From: Sipunculus nudus
Taxonomy: Eukaryota > Annelida > Sipuncula > Golfingiida > Sipunculidae
Assembly (NCBI GenBank): GCA_026874595.1
Contig: CM049314.1
Span: 64,082,800 to 64,146,799 of the forward strand
Length of the DNA: 64,000 nucleotides
Direction: 5' to 3'
The notes under the pieces were generated by a model. The model was not told the origin of the DNA. It was given only the letters and a program-made list of their open reading frames with translations, and made no database searches. Below are positions 1-12,700 of this stretch, piece after piece (the first letter of the stretch is position 1; each line of letters opens with the position of its first letter). A program made the position numbers and the translations under genes.

Positions 1-540
1 CGTCAAGCAGAAAATCCATTGTTTCAAGTATAAATAGGTACAAGTTCATTTGTACAGTGGTTTCGTATATAAAATTAATTTGTTATGAAAACATTAGATC
101 AGTTATTTTAGATTCATCCCAAGCTACCTAAAATCTACAAACATATTCAAATAGTCATGAATATAAATAAATTACTCATAGTCATTCATGACGCATCTGG
201 TAAAAAAACATTCGAACAAAGCAAATATAGATAAATTTATCATTCATGTTAATGTTTTTATTACGATAGCAGTGTAAGGAATTAAACCCACGTGGAAGTC
301 TTGTGGGCCCATGTAAGCCCCCACATGATACTGTACCATGAAATGGACCTCTTCTGGTATGACGGAGAAATAGGCCTAAATCTTGAATTAAAATATCATA
401 TTAAATAAACTGTTAGGGTACCATGCACATGCAGTGATGAGCTCCCAACTCCAATGTTGACAAAATTAATGGACACTGAAACATGTTCATGAAACATTTG
501 TGGGGCCCATTTGATGAACCCTTATTGTTAGGCAGACAAA

Positions 541-625
541 TTGCTCTGGAGAAAATTCTGGGCCGATCCGGGATTCGAACCCATAACGGTGGCGCACAAG
601 TCCTGCCAACCAACCGCTTCGCTAG
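541..625 (-). repeat. tRNA-derived SINE head, copy 1
   Basis: On the minus strand there is an A-box-like TAGCGAAGCGGTTGG followed by a B box GGGTTCGAATCCC. The acceptor-stem halves do not pair, so this is a SINE promoter region and not a tRNA gene. The same sequence in mutated form recurs at 825-890. Confidence 0.65.
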
Positions 626-824
626 AAAAGCCAGCTTCTCTAGCGAGACAGTTCGGTTCGCTTTTATGTCATCCTGCAACACACCCCCTCTTAAGAGCGT
701 TCTGCTATCAGAACAAGACATATTATCCAAGGAGTCACACTTTGGTGAGCTTATTCCCTGGGCCACAAAGTTTTGCCGTCATCGTTGGACGAGCCCCCAT
801 TTTGTTACGAAGACAAATTTCTCA

Positions 825-890
825 GGGCAAAACATTGGGCCGATCCCGGTTTCGAACCCATGTTGGTGGCGCATAAGTCCGGCGCCGGCG
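825..890 (-). repeat. tRNA-derived SINE head, copy 2
   Basis: The minus strand has GCGCCACCAACATGGGTTCG and a degenerate B box, matching copy 1 (GCGCCACCGTTATGGGTTCG). Flanking bases AGACAAATT-x-CTC and GGGCCGATCC are shared as well, so the two are members of one repeat family in the same orientation. Confidence 0.6.
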
Positions 891-1223
891 TACCAATCTT
901 CTTTATCTTCTTGTTGCATTTGGTCAGCATGGGCAAAGCCCAAGGGAGGGCTTGTATAAATTCCTTGTGGGGCCCACGTGGCAGATTATGACGCATCAAT
1001 TAATGTTCTATGTAAGTTTATACATGTTTGTGTTTCCACGTGGTTCCCACATGGCCCCCGAAGTAAGCTAGGGTCTGCATGTATAATGATCAACAGTTAC
1101 ATATATATGGACTTATAACCGCACATACAGAAGCACAGTAACGTATAATTTATACAGGGGAATCGGGGATATAAAAGTCCGTGTTCTAGGATGGTTTTGT
1201 TGGGAAATTTTGTATGAAGGCAA

Positions 1224-1388
1224 CATGACTAATATAATAAACAAAACACATATTACAAACCTTGCAAATGTTTATGTAACTTTAATCGATTTAAAATATT
1301 AGAGTCCGGACATGACTAATATAATAAAAACAAAACACATATTAAATGTTTATGTAACTTTAAACGATTTAAAATATTAGAGTCCGGA
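1224..1388 (+). repeat. Tandem duplication of about 80 bp
   Basis: The unit starting CATGACTAATATAATAAA and ending TATTAGAGTCCGGA occurs twice back to back (1224-1310, 1311-1388). The second copy lacks about 10 bases around ACAAACCTTGC. Recent-looking local duplication in the 5' flank of AP1S. Confidence 0.85.
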
Positions 1389-1853
1389 CTTTGATTCGAG
1401 TCTAACTCGATTCCACTTTTCAGGAACTGTCATAAATAATAATTATGATAATAAATTTTACTAATATTCACTATTATTTAGCCAGATGCGCAATACCATT
1501 TTGAATTTACTCAAAGTTAAATTGCCCATAAATAATGCAAGTTTATAAATTTAGTACATAATACCATTACGGTTTGAGACATGAAGCTTACTTTTTGCAT
1601 TTATTCTGGTTATTCCAGTGTGATTTATTCCAGAAATGTTGCACCATAAACGTGACATAAAATGTTAGTTCTAAAAACAGAAACTCCAAAATTTTCCAAA
1701 AGCCCTGCGCTTTTTATTATACAGGAAGTGTACATGTTTCAGTGACGTAGTACACGGACATCGTAGACAGGTGGGCGAGGTTGCACGTAAATTATGAAAA
1801 TTAATCATCAACAGCGCTAATTATCGTCAGTTCCAGAAGACAAAACACACAAG

Positions 1854-1856
1854 ATG
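1854..1856 (+). CDS. AP1S2: AP1S exon 1 coding part: start ATG only
   Basis: ATG in the context AAGATG, directly followed by the donor GTAGGT. Spliced to 4833 it gives ATG|ATGCAATTT, so the protein starts [11 protein letters not shown], like many AP-1 sigma proteins. A first exon that codes only the initiator Met is inferred from this match. The alternative is that translation starts at the ATG at 4833 and the first exon is non-coding elsewhere. The transcription start was not located, and no clear TATA box is seen upstream. Confidence 0.6.
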
Positions 1857-4800
1857 GTAGGTATCCAAAGTGAAAAACGATCACTTATCCCTTTTAAAGG
1901 TATACATCCTACCTGCTTAACGTTAAATTAGCTGTAGAGAAATGATGCACCCCCAGTTTCCATTTTCTGGCCTCGAGCCTGCCAAGCCCTTAATCAGTTA
2001 ATTTGACAGATGACACTAGCATTGCTGACATGAATGTCATTTTATAGTTACGTATTAGGTGTGATTTAACAATCAGTACCTACCGGTCAGGACTCCTTCA
2101 TCCTCAACGGATACATGTTTTAAAGTGTTCCAATGACAGATCAAACGTACTCTGTACGTTAATTGTATCCTAGGCTATAGGTTAGCTCCTTTTCGGTGTG
2201 ACTAGAGAATCTGTGCCTACCCATTAGAGATGCCGTGGTGCGACTGTAGAAGTAGTGCCTACCATTCAGGACTCTTTTATCGACCACAGATACATATTAC
2301 TTGTATCCTATAGCCTTTTCACTTATATCTTAGCCTGTAATAATGTACTATTTATCCTTTCTGACGCAATTTAACTTCTGTCCGCCATGATTCCTCCCTG
2401 TGCTAGTTTACACCACTTAGCTTATGTGCACAAGTCCTGCCTATGTCATTCACATACAATGTGTTGCGCCTTCGAGGCATTTGTTTGCACACAGATCACG
2501 GCTATCCAACGTATATTTGGTGTATTTCAAGGGTTAGGGTTTACAAAAAAAACAGTGATTCCACCTTGTCTGAGCGAAGCACTAGACGGAGTCTGGTTTA
2601 GTGGCAGGTAGTTAACAAATGGCTGAGGGTTAATTTTTTTAAGCTTTTTCGATGTCTGGGTGTGAAGCGCTTGGACGACGCACACGCTTAACAAAAATTA
2701 ACCCTCATTTTAACAACTACGACCAATTCTAAAGAGTAGATTCAAATATCCCCATTCGAACCATGGTTTCCAACTCGTTTTCTATGGCGCATTGGTAGCA
2801 TATAGGACATGTTATCACACGGTTGCTGGTTTGAGACCCGGTCAAGTGCTTCACAATTGCATGTTATGTGTACTAATATGTCATGAATTACTCATTATAG
2901 GATCGCCACCAGATGGAGACACAGCAGATATACGAATAACAGACGAAACCACGTAGGAAATACTAGATAAAAACACCAAGAAATTTTTCCTTCACTAAGA
3001 CCAATTCCTGTTGGCGCTAATTCTATAGTCGCTTCGCCATTCACATATATCTTAGCCTATAATTATGTATAATTTATCCTTTCTTCACACGATTCAACAT
3101 GCTCATATCCCTCATGATCCCTCCCTCTGCTTGTTTACACCACTTGGCTTATGTGCACATGTCCTGCCTATGTCATACACATGCGTTGTGTTGCGCCCTC
3201 GAGGCATTTGTATGCACACAGATTACATTATTTTTTTGTGTATTTCAAGGGTTAGGGTTTACATATAAACCAGTGACTCCACCTTGTCCACATAAATCGC
3301 AAAACAGAGTACACTAAAGTGGCAGGCAGTTAACAAACGGCTGAGGGTTAATTTTTTTAAGCAGGGGGGGGGGTCGTCTGTCCCTCTGAGTGTCTGTCAG
3401 GTTTTCAAAATTTCGTTTCAGTGCGATAACTTTCCTAAATATTATCCAATTTCACTCATATTGTGGTCAGTGATTGCTCTCATGCTTAACTTTGTTGGGA
3501 TTGGTTTTGGAGTGTCTGTCTCACAAGATAATAATGCAATATGATATTTCATTTTTGATATGATGAATAAGCACGTTTAGTTTCACTAAACACCAACAGG
3601 TGTTGTTTGTTCATTGCCCATGGAGCTGGCTGCTCCATGCTACCTCATTTCATCGAAAGATGCTGCCAACCTAACAAGACCTGCAGCCTTCCCAGCTTTG
3701 TTAGCCATAATGAGCACCTCAATCATAGTGGCACGACATAGTGTTTCATTTGGTAACTCACTCATAAAGAAACTCCCACAAATAAATACAAATTTGGTCT
3801 AAATATAGATGTCTTGTTTATTCAACAACTGTCCAGATACAAGATGATGTCTGCGCATGCACACACTAAACTCATAGGATCCTGTATGATCAGGCGAGAG
3901 TAAATTAGTTTGTACTTTAACACAGAGGCAGAGTAGGTTGATGATGATGGGAGGCAGAATCAAACAACTCACAAGGCAAGGTCACCGATGTGGTCACTCT
4001 ATTCATGGGGGATTCTCTTTGGATTATTACTCAGTTGCTATATAGATCCAATATAGTGGATTTTTACCCAGTTGCTATATAGATCCAATATAGATCCAAC
4101 CACTGTTATAATTTGTGGTCTTTGTCTCAGAGAAAGTTTCTAAGCTTTTGTTTCATTATTACATATTAATGCAGAATAAATGCAAAGGTGATTGTTTCAC
4201 ACACACAGACCTGGTTTCTTATGCTCAACTCTTTGACTAATAATATCAGAAACTGCCACCAGATGGCAGTATCACTGCTGTCATAAGAGTTAAAGTGCAC
4301 ACGAAAATGAGGAAACACACTGTACAAGCATTGGCAAATTCCAGGTCATCAATAGACCAATAAGAATCAACTTAATGACCTTTACTTAAGTGACTAAATG
4401 CCTGAAAAGAGCACACTCAATTTGTTTCAACAAATGAAAGGCTCAACAATTATGCTCAAGTGTAGTTTGTATATATCAAAAGATTTATTTTTTTTAAACA
4501 ATAGGTTTGATGAGGCAGTGAACAGGCAGTCAGAAGTCAGAAATGACTATCCATGGTGAATTTTCCTTTAGTTACAAATACTTTAAATTTTACCAAGTAA
4601 AAACTAACCAGGAGTTGTGAATGCAAAGAAGTGACTTTAAAAATAAATATTGATGAACAAAATTGTTCACCTGGAGTTGTTAATGCCATTTGGGTTTTGA
4701 AATTGTTGATTATCCTGAAATTGCTGTGGCTAACCAAACCAGTTTCAGTCAAGATGAACCTTTGAGCAGCATTTACAAAGCTCCAAGTGCTTGACATTCT

Positions 4801-7800
4801 AGTTAATTTAAAAAATATGATTTCTTTTCCAGATGCAATTTATGCTTTTGTTCAGCCGACAAGGCAAGTTGCGGCTGCAGAAATGGTACATGGCTCATCC
4901 CGACAAGCTGAAGAAGAAGATCACACGTGAACTCATCACGACCGTCCTAGCGAGAAAACCAAAAATGTGCAGCTTCCTTGAATGGAAGGACCTCAAAATT
5001 GTATACAAAAGGTAAGTTGTCATTAAATCACAAAATCTTTAATTTTTTATAGCTATACTTGATGATTTTGTATTTGTGGGACCACCTGGACAACCTCCCC
5101 AAGTATCCCCTAATTAATCTTTCATCAGTTCTACCACACTGTCATGCTGTTTGCTCCAAAAAAAATCCTGACCCTGATACCTGTGAATGGGGAGGCCTCT
5201 GCCAAGGAATATATCAGGGATGTGCCCGCGCCGGGCGGGTGCGCCCGGCAATCTTTCCTGCCGCCCGACACTTGACCTGAGAGTGTCAATTCCCACCCGG
5301 CAGTAATATTTTTAAATTGTTTAAGCCATGAACAAAAATACACGCGTTTAAGCTTATCTTGCGGTGTTTTACCGGTATTACAATTAGTGACCCCTGTCGA
5401 ATATGTCTAAGTGCATGTCTTCCACACTAGATGACATCCAGTGGCGCCCAAAATGAATATTTAATAGAAGGTACTCATCAAAATGTGCCGTATTAAGTGA
5501 ATGTTGATGAATAAAATTTGGTACGAAAGAAGTGAACGTAGCTGCTATGGTAGCGCCACCTTGTATCTGTATGAAAGACTAATGCTGATATCAGCTTCTA
5601 TGAAATCATATGACGCGCCAAACGATGTTTGATTGAATATGATTGATGATCGACGTAAATATTCGAATACATTTGTAAGGTCACAGTTCCTAATGAGGCC
5701 AAACTGCCGTAGAAAAGTGGAATATGATGTTTGGTATCAGGTTTTAAGCGCGAAAAACTGAATACGGTCCTTTCTTATACCCATATTATATGGCAGTATT
5801 CAACAAATCCTGACGGACAGAATCTGAACTGACAGTTGCTCTCAGTGGCGGCATAGCTGTCGGCATATTGGAAATCAATAATACTTTTTAGTATTACTAA
5901 TGATTTATTTATGCAGCTGAAATATCACGCATCACGTCTATAAAAAATGAAAGTTTAACTTTAAATATCCCGTCCCCCCCCCCCCCCACCATTTCATGTG
6001 CATGGCCCGCCCGCCAGGCACTCAAATTATTCTGAGCATATCCCTTATATATGTTATATTATCACAAGAATTAAAAATATTTTATAGTGATCCAGGTCAA
6101 TGGATCAATGGATACCGTAAAATCTTCACTTAAAACTGCGGTTTAATCAAGAAATTAAAAATCTTGAAATCAGGTTGTTTTCCTGAAAGCACTGTGCGGT
6201 TTTTACTAGAAGGGTTTCCTGAATATCTTCCCGGCAGACATCGTTTTTGGGCCGGCGAGGGGGCAATAATATGGCGATTTTCGAAGGCCGCCCATAGCAG
6301 CAGTCTCACATGTATGGGAGCCGTGTGTAAATATATTATTCATGATTATTTGTTAGTTTAAAATTAAATGTTGCTGATTATCTATCGTAAGATATATTAA
6401 TAATAATAAAAATCTTGGTAATTGTCACCAAATAATACGTTTATAACACCCCTACTGTAACACAGCGGCCCACTTCGTCAGGCATTGTCAAGCAAAATTG
6501 AAATAAATGCCTACTTTAAACCCATTTGCGGCAAATATTTAGCAACGATTATTAGTTTGAAACGTAAAATGAATAAAAAACTGAGTCCTAAAGGGTTGCA
6601 CAATGGCGGACTTTTGTTTTAAAATTAAGATTGAGTGCCGCCATGTGCTGAAATGCTTCTGCTAAGAATATTTTGAACAGCTGTACTCGAAGGGTGGTTA
6701 ACAGAACAGCCACCTATCCCGTCCCAGCGTGCCTTGCGCAACGCTGCCTTGACAAAATGGCTCCCCACGGCCCACACGGAAACTTTCTTCAAGAAAAAAA
6801 CTTGCTTACCCCGACTGGCCACTTAATTTTACTACAAAATCACTCGTTTTCACGTATCATGTTTCCTATACGTGCGTATCTCGACAAGGTAACATCAGTT
6901 ACTTTTATACTTAGTTAAGTTGACCAGCGATGTTTTCAAACGCACCAGCAAATTGTGACATGAAGAGATGTCAACGTATGATGTGACAATGATAATACTG
7001 AAGTAACCGGTTTGAAAATGATTCAAATCTTCCAAGTAATTCAAGGAAATGGAATTTCAATCATAGATTAAGATTTCAAAATATTACTTTTAGACTTAAA
7101 ATATACAGTGACTTGAAATGGATCAGCAGAATATTTTTCTAAAATGTAATGGAAAATCAGTAGCAAACAAGAATACGGCACAGCATATTAAATCTGTATA
7201 AACACGCGGAGGTTCACCGGCCCTTACGTCTTCCCAAACTTCATGCTTGAGTGAACCTGCAAAAAAGTGTTTTGATGTGTTTGAATAAAATGCCCAAGGA
7301 ATTTTATAGTTTACAGGAATGTCTGAGTCGCAACCTACCCGTGTTGATTTCTAGATAATGGCGCGGTGTCCCTCCTGGGGTTTCGGCAAAGTCTGGGTGC
7401 GGTTTTAATCGGAAGTGTAGTTTTAAGTGGAGATTTTGAGGTAGTTAGTTTTGTTGCTGGCCTACTCAGGTGTTATCATAACCTGCCATGAAATTTCATT
7501 AGAACCTGTTCAGAATGTTTTGTTAACAGTTGCTTACAGACAAACAAACCAAGTAATGAACCAAGAGAAAAATATAATACCTTGCAGAGGTATTGAAAGA
7601 AATCAGGGCTACCTATAACCCCTATTAACTATAAGTGGAATGACCCATTAATAAGCTACCCCTATGATAAAGTAGGTTGTCTGGGGGCAAGGTGCAAAAT
7701 GGTCACTTATTCTCTGGTGCCTGAATGATCAAGACATGGGAGGTGAAGTCATTTTGATTTGCTAAGGGGCTAAACCAAATCGAAGTGAGGCAAAATCTTT

Positions 7801-9698
7801 TGCTCCTTGATCATCACATTTAACTGATAGACTGGCAGTATATGCTTTGGCTAGTAATAACAACCATTCCAACGTTGGACAGACCTCGCAGCCATTTGGT
7901 GATTTAAAACTTAGATTTCTGTGTTGTTCTATTTTATCTGTGGGGAAAATCCTACAGTATAACAGAGGTCAGAGTATATTAAAGAATGTGGTTTTAAAAT
8001 TAAGAAGTTCAGTTCTTTTGAAGTTATATTTATGCCCATTGACTGAATATTTGTTTTAAAGATTTTTTGGTGGAGGTAACCGCCTCATTTTTTTATGCTC
8101 TTTTACCTAACTCTTTATCTGAGTTTGTACATCTACATAGCTCCATTTCGTTTTGGGACTACCTGACAGGGCACTAACACTCGCTTCCTGTCATATTATA
8201 TTTGTATCATGGTGTCAGCCAGACATGGTGTCTACCGCCCCTGTGGTTCCTAGGTGTGTTATCACTCCCATTGCTGGGTCATAACACCAAGGAACCTTCC
8301 AAAGACACACTCGTTAGTGAGTGATACAAGGCGGTGGGGCACAGCCTTCCCATTAAGCCTGAAGAGTGCTCAGCCTGGATTGGGGCAGACCGTGAAAATC
8401 TCACAGCCTCGGCTGAGATATGAACTTGCAACCTCCGGCTTTTAATCCTCTGCTCTACCCCTAATTGAATATTTGAAATTGTCAATGTAGTATATTTTCA
8501 TTAGTGTGAACAACTTTCATATAATTCTTTAGGATGAAGACATAAAACAACATATGTTACATCTTGTAGGCACTGCCACCTATTATTGGAAATGGATGTT
8601 TAAAAAATAAACAGCCCTAAATTGAAATTTAATGTTATTCTATATTGTTGATAAATTATATCAGGGTTTGTACTCAACCTGGAAACCTGGAATACTCATG
8701 GATATTCCAAATAATTTTTCCAGGTCCTGGAAAAATGGAAAAATGGGAGTTTTTCAATGTACACCTGGAATAAACCTTGAATTTTGGTGTAGGTCATTGA
8801 ACACGACCGTAGATATAGCCCACCAGCAGCATGTGATATCGATGGCGGCAGGTTATATACATAGCCTGGGCATGAGGTTTATAGCAGTAGTGCCGCCTGG
8901 CGTCTGTTTTGGAAACTAACAGCTGGTGAAAAGATTACCATTTCAGCTTGCCGGCAACTTCGGTCAAACCCTGTTGCATATTCATGCTATGATGACATTG
9001 TGTTACTGTCACCATTAATTTAAATTCTTTCTTTTTAAAGACTAATAGGATAAGTCGGAAATAGATTGTTCAGTGTTATTATTTATTGTGACCTGGAAAA
9101 ATCCCTGTAAGACCTGGATATAACCTGGAAAACTCCTGAAATTTTGATCTGCCAGGTGAGTACGAACCCTGTTATATACAAATATCATGTGTGGTCACAT
9201 TTTGACTTGTTTTCTCCATGTTTCAGGCTGGTGAATGGTGATGACCAATGACCATGTTTTACATTTTCATATTACAGATATGCTAGTCTTTATTTCTGCT
9301 GTGCCATTGAGCCTGGAGACAATGAACTCCTGACCTTAGAAGTTATACATCGTTACGTAGAGCTGCTGGACAAATACTTCGGAAATGTAAGTACAACAGG
9401 AACCAGTTGAGCTATCTTTACAACACCACGCCAAACTTATTTGCATGTTTATGCTCTGGGAAGGCTCATAATTCAACAGCATTCCGAGGTGTACAAGTGT
9501 GTTTAGAATATATGTATAAAAATATATATTTCATCTGTCTGTTTCCTCAGTTAATCTTTGGTGTAATCTAGAATGCTAATAAAATGATTGTCTGCAACAT
9601 CTAAAAGTAGAGAATTTTGAGAATTGGCGCTTTATAAGTATATGGATGTTATTGTATCCGCCAAAACAGAGTTTTGCGGATACTATGTTTTCAGCTGG

Positions 9699-9732
<34 letters not shown>

Positions 9733-12700
9733 GTAGGTGTCCGGAGAACTCCTCCGTAACCGCTGGGCGGAATTTTCCGAAACCCGGGATTATGTTCGGG
9801 TCACATGTGAACTGCTGCGCCCCGATTTTGTTTTGACCTCTGACCTTTCCTCTGCGCTCTGCGTCCGTTTGTGCGTCTGTTTCCACACATAAACCCACAT
9901 ATCTCGGGAACCGTTTGACCGATCAGGAAAATTTTTTTGCACAAATGTAGCCCTCGGAGAGCTTTATAACATACACCAAAAATGGTGGCGCCACCTGCAA
10001 CCATGTTTGCACAGTGTCCATCTGTTCGTCTGCCTTGGGTTAAAATCACTCATATCTCTGCAGTGACTTGACTAATTCACCTGAAATTCGGCATGCGCAA
10101 ACATCCTGGATAGCTTTTCTGATTTTATGACAGGTGGCGCCACCTACATTCACGTTGATGCTGCAGACATCCAAGCTCATATCTCGGGAACCGTTTGACC
10201 GATCAGGAAAATTCTTTTGCACAAATGTAGCCCTTGGAGAGCTTTATAACATACACCAAAAATGGTGGCGCCACCTGCAACCATGTTTGCACAGTGTCCA
10301 TCTGTTCGTCTGCCTTGGGTTAAAATCACTCATATCTCTGCAGTGACTTGACTAATTCACCTGAAATTTGGCATGCGTATACATCCTGGATAGCTTATCT
10401 GATTTTATGACAGGTGGCGCCACCTACATTCACGTTTACGCTGCAGACATCCAAGCTCATATCTCGGGAACCGTTTGACCGATCAGGAAAATTCTTTTGC
10501 ACAAATGTAGCCCTTGGAGAGCTTTATAACATACACTAAAAATGGTGCCGCTACCTGCAACCATGTTTGTACAGTGTCCATCTGTTTGTCTGCCTTGGGT
10601 TAAAATCACTCATATCTCTGCAGTGACTTGACTAATTCACCTGAAATTTGGCATGCGTATACATCCTGGATAGCTTTTCTGATTTTATGACAGGTGGCGC
10701 CACCTACATTCATGTTTACGCTGCAGACATCCAAGCTCATATCTCAGGAACCGTTTGATTGATCAGGAAAATTTTTTTGCACAAATGTAGCCCTTGGAGA
10801 GCTTTATAACATACACAAAAAATGGTGGCGCCACCTGCAACCATGTTTGCACAGTGTCCAGCTGTTCGTCTGCCTTGGGTTAAAATCACTCATATCTCTG
10901 CAGTGGTTTGACTAATTCACCTGAAATTCTGCATGCTTATACATCCTGGATAGCTTTTCTGATTTTATGACAGGTGGCGCCACCTACAATCAAGTTTACG
11001 CTGCAGACATCCAAGCTCATATCTAGGGAACCGTTTGACCAATTGGGCCAAAATTTTGCATGTGTATAGTTCTCACAAAGCACTTTATCATACGCTAAAC
11101 TGGTGGCGCCACCTGCAACCCTTTTTTGCACAGCGTCCATCTGTTTGTCTGCCAAGGGCAAAAATCACTCATATACAATATAGTGGTTTGACTTATCTGC
11201 CTTAAATTTTGCATATGTATACAACTTGGACGGCTTTCTGGATTTTTTGGTAGGTAGCGCAACCTACATACACAATTTGGCTGCAGACATCCATGCTGAT
11301 ATGCAACACTTCACCCGTTCCACTCTGATTTAGGCGGATACAAGTAGTCGCTTGTCGACTACCCGTATTCTAGTTATCTGTTGATTTCGGGATTTTATTG
11401 TATTGAAGGTAAAAATATATGAAAAAATATATTTCAGTTCTTTAACAAGGTAACTTTGGCATTTTAAGTGGTAAGAAATAAAGACAATGTGTCCAGTGGT
11501 AAACAGTAGAAGAAAAAAGCTTCCTTGGTCCAGGGATAGGGCGCAGGGCTCAAAGCCAGGAGATGTGAGTTTAAATCTTAGCCAAGGCAGTGAGATATTT
11601 CATGGTTGGGCCTCCGACCAGAGTGAGCGCTCTGCAGGCTTAATGGGGAGACTGTGCCCAACAGTTGTATTTCACTGACAAGCAAGTGCACCTTTTGGGG
11701 TTCCTCATTGTTATGACCCAGCATTGGGATAGACTTTAACCCAATAACTGGAGGAGGGGTACACGAAGCCTGGTTGGCACCAGTATTAATGCATTTAAGC
11801 CCCTGTCACATAGTCCGAAAACGGAATAGAATTCTGGAGATGTACATACTACTTAGTTGAGCAAGCATTAAAAATGGAGGCATTTACCTCCACCAAAAAT
11901 AAAAAACCTAAGCAGGGAATTCTTTGTCTGCAACATAAGGAAGTGGCTCTTTTAAGAACTTGACTTCTTTTTTTCCAGGTGTGTGAGTTAGATATTATCT
12001 TCAACTTTGAAAAAGCCTATTTTATGCTGGACGAGCTACTACTTGGTGGAGAGGTGCAAGAAACCAGCAAGAAAAATGTACTGAAAGCTATAGCAGCCCA
12101 GGATCTACTGCAAGAGGTTAGTTTGATTGGTTGTGTTTTGTGTTCACTGCGGGGCATGCATGGCTCACTTCTTGTGACAACCAAGTACCTTTTTTTGTTG
12201 AAATTTTCTCTCCCCCCCCCCCCCCCCATAACAGGTAAAACAATAACTAGAAAAGTTGAATTCCCACAGGATTTTACTACAAATTTGCTGTTCTCTACAC
12301 AGAAAAATATGTTACCAGCTCCGATGTTTGGATCACATCTAGATCAGATCTAGAACAAATTCTGTCCCTAATACAAGATAATGGCCTTGGCCCTCAGGCC
12401 GCAATATAGGGATTACACTACAAAATCCTTTAAATTAAAAACATATTGCAAAGATATAAGGCAAAATTTAATTTGTCAGAAAGCTTGTATTCAGCAACTG
12501 ATTGGCTAACCAAGCAAAGTCCAACCAATTAAAGGGAGTGTTTCATTATTAATTTTTTTTTAAGTTTGGTGGAAAAGGTATGGTGAACTTGAAGCTTTAC
12601 CCAATTCCTGAACACAGAAGAGGAATGACTTGAAATCTGAATTCTTATATTACCTAAAAGTTATATGTATCACATCTTGTAATGTATTCTGAGCTAAGTA

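Larger units (their letters stand above)
1..1853. other. Upstream region of AP1S with repeats
   Basis: No supported coding region. It holds two tRNA-like SINE segments (541-625 and 825-890), GGGGCCCA-containing repeats around 300, 500 and 965, and a tandem duplication at 1224-1388. The AP1S promoter and 5' UTR must lie in the final few hundred bases, but no core promoter element could be assigned. Confidence 0.6.
9657..11373 (+). mobile_element. Non-autonomous Helitron with 280-bp tandem array
   Basis: Starts TCCGCC after an A and ends CTAG before a T, the classic Helitron A|T insertion. The 3' end has a perfect 7-bp hairpin (11344-11350 with 11356-11362, loop CTTGT), 7 bases before CTAG. 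The 5' end is also a hairpin (CCGCCAAAAC/GTTTTGCGG). Inside are a (CCG)n run at about 9701-9733 and five tandem units. No Rep/helicase coding is present. A minus-strand relative is at 59292-60401. Lies in AP1S intron 3. Confidence 0.85.

Noticed and set aside
541-890. Two possible tRNA genes on the minus strand
   Set aside because: A and B boxes are present but the acceptor and anticodon stems do not pair; a SINE origin explains both copies.
2387-3317. ORF pair with [11 protein letters not shown]-type sequence
   Set aside because: Products of the duplicated interspersed repeat; the open frames differ between the copies.
9624-9898. Poly-proline and poly-glycine ORFs on opposite strands
   Set aside because: Made by the (CCG)n run inside the Helitron; no other coding signal.
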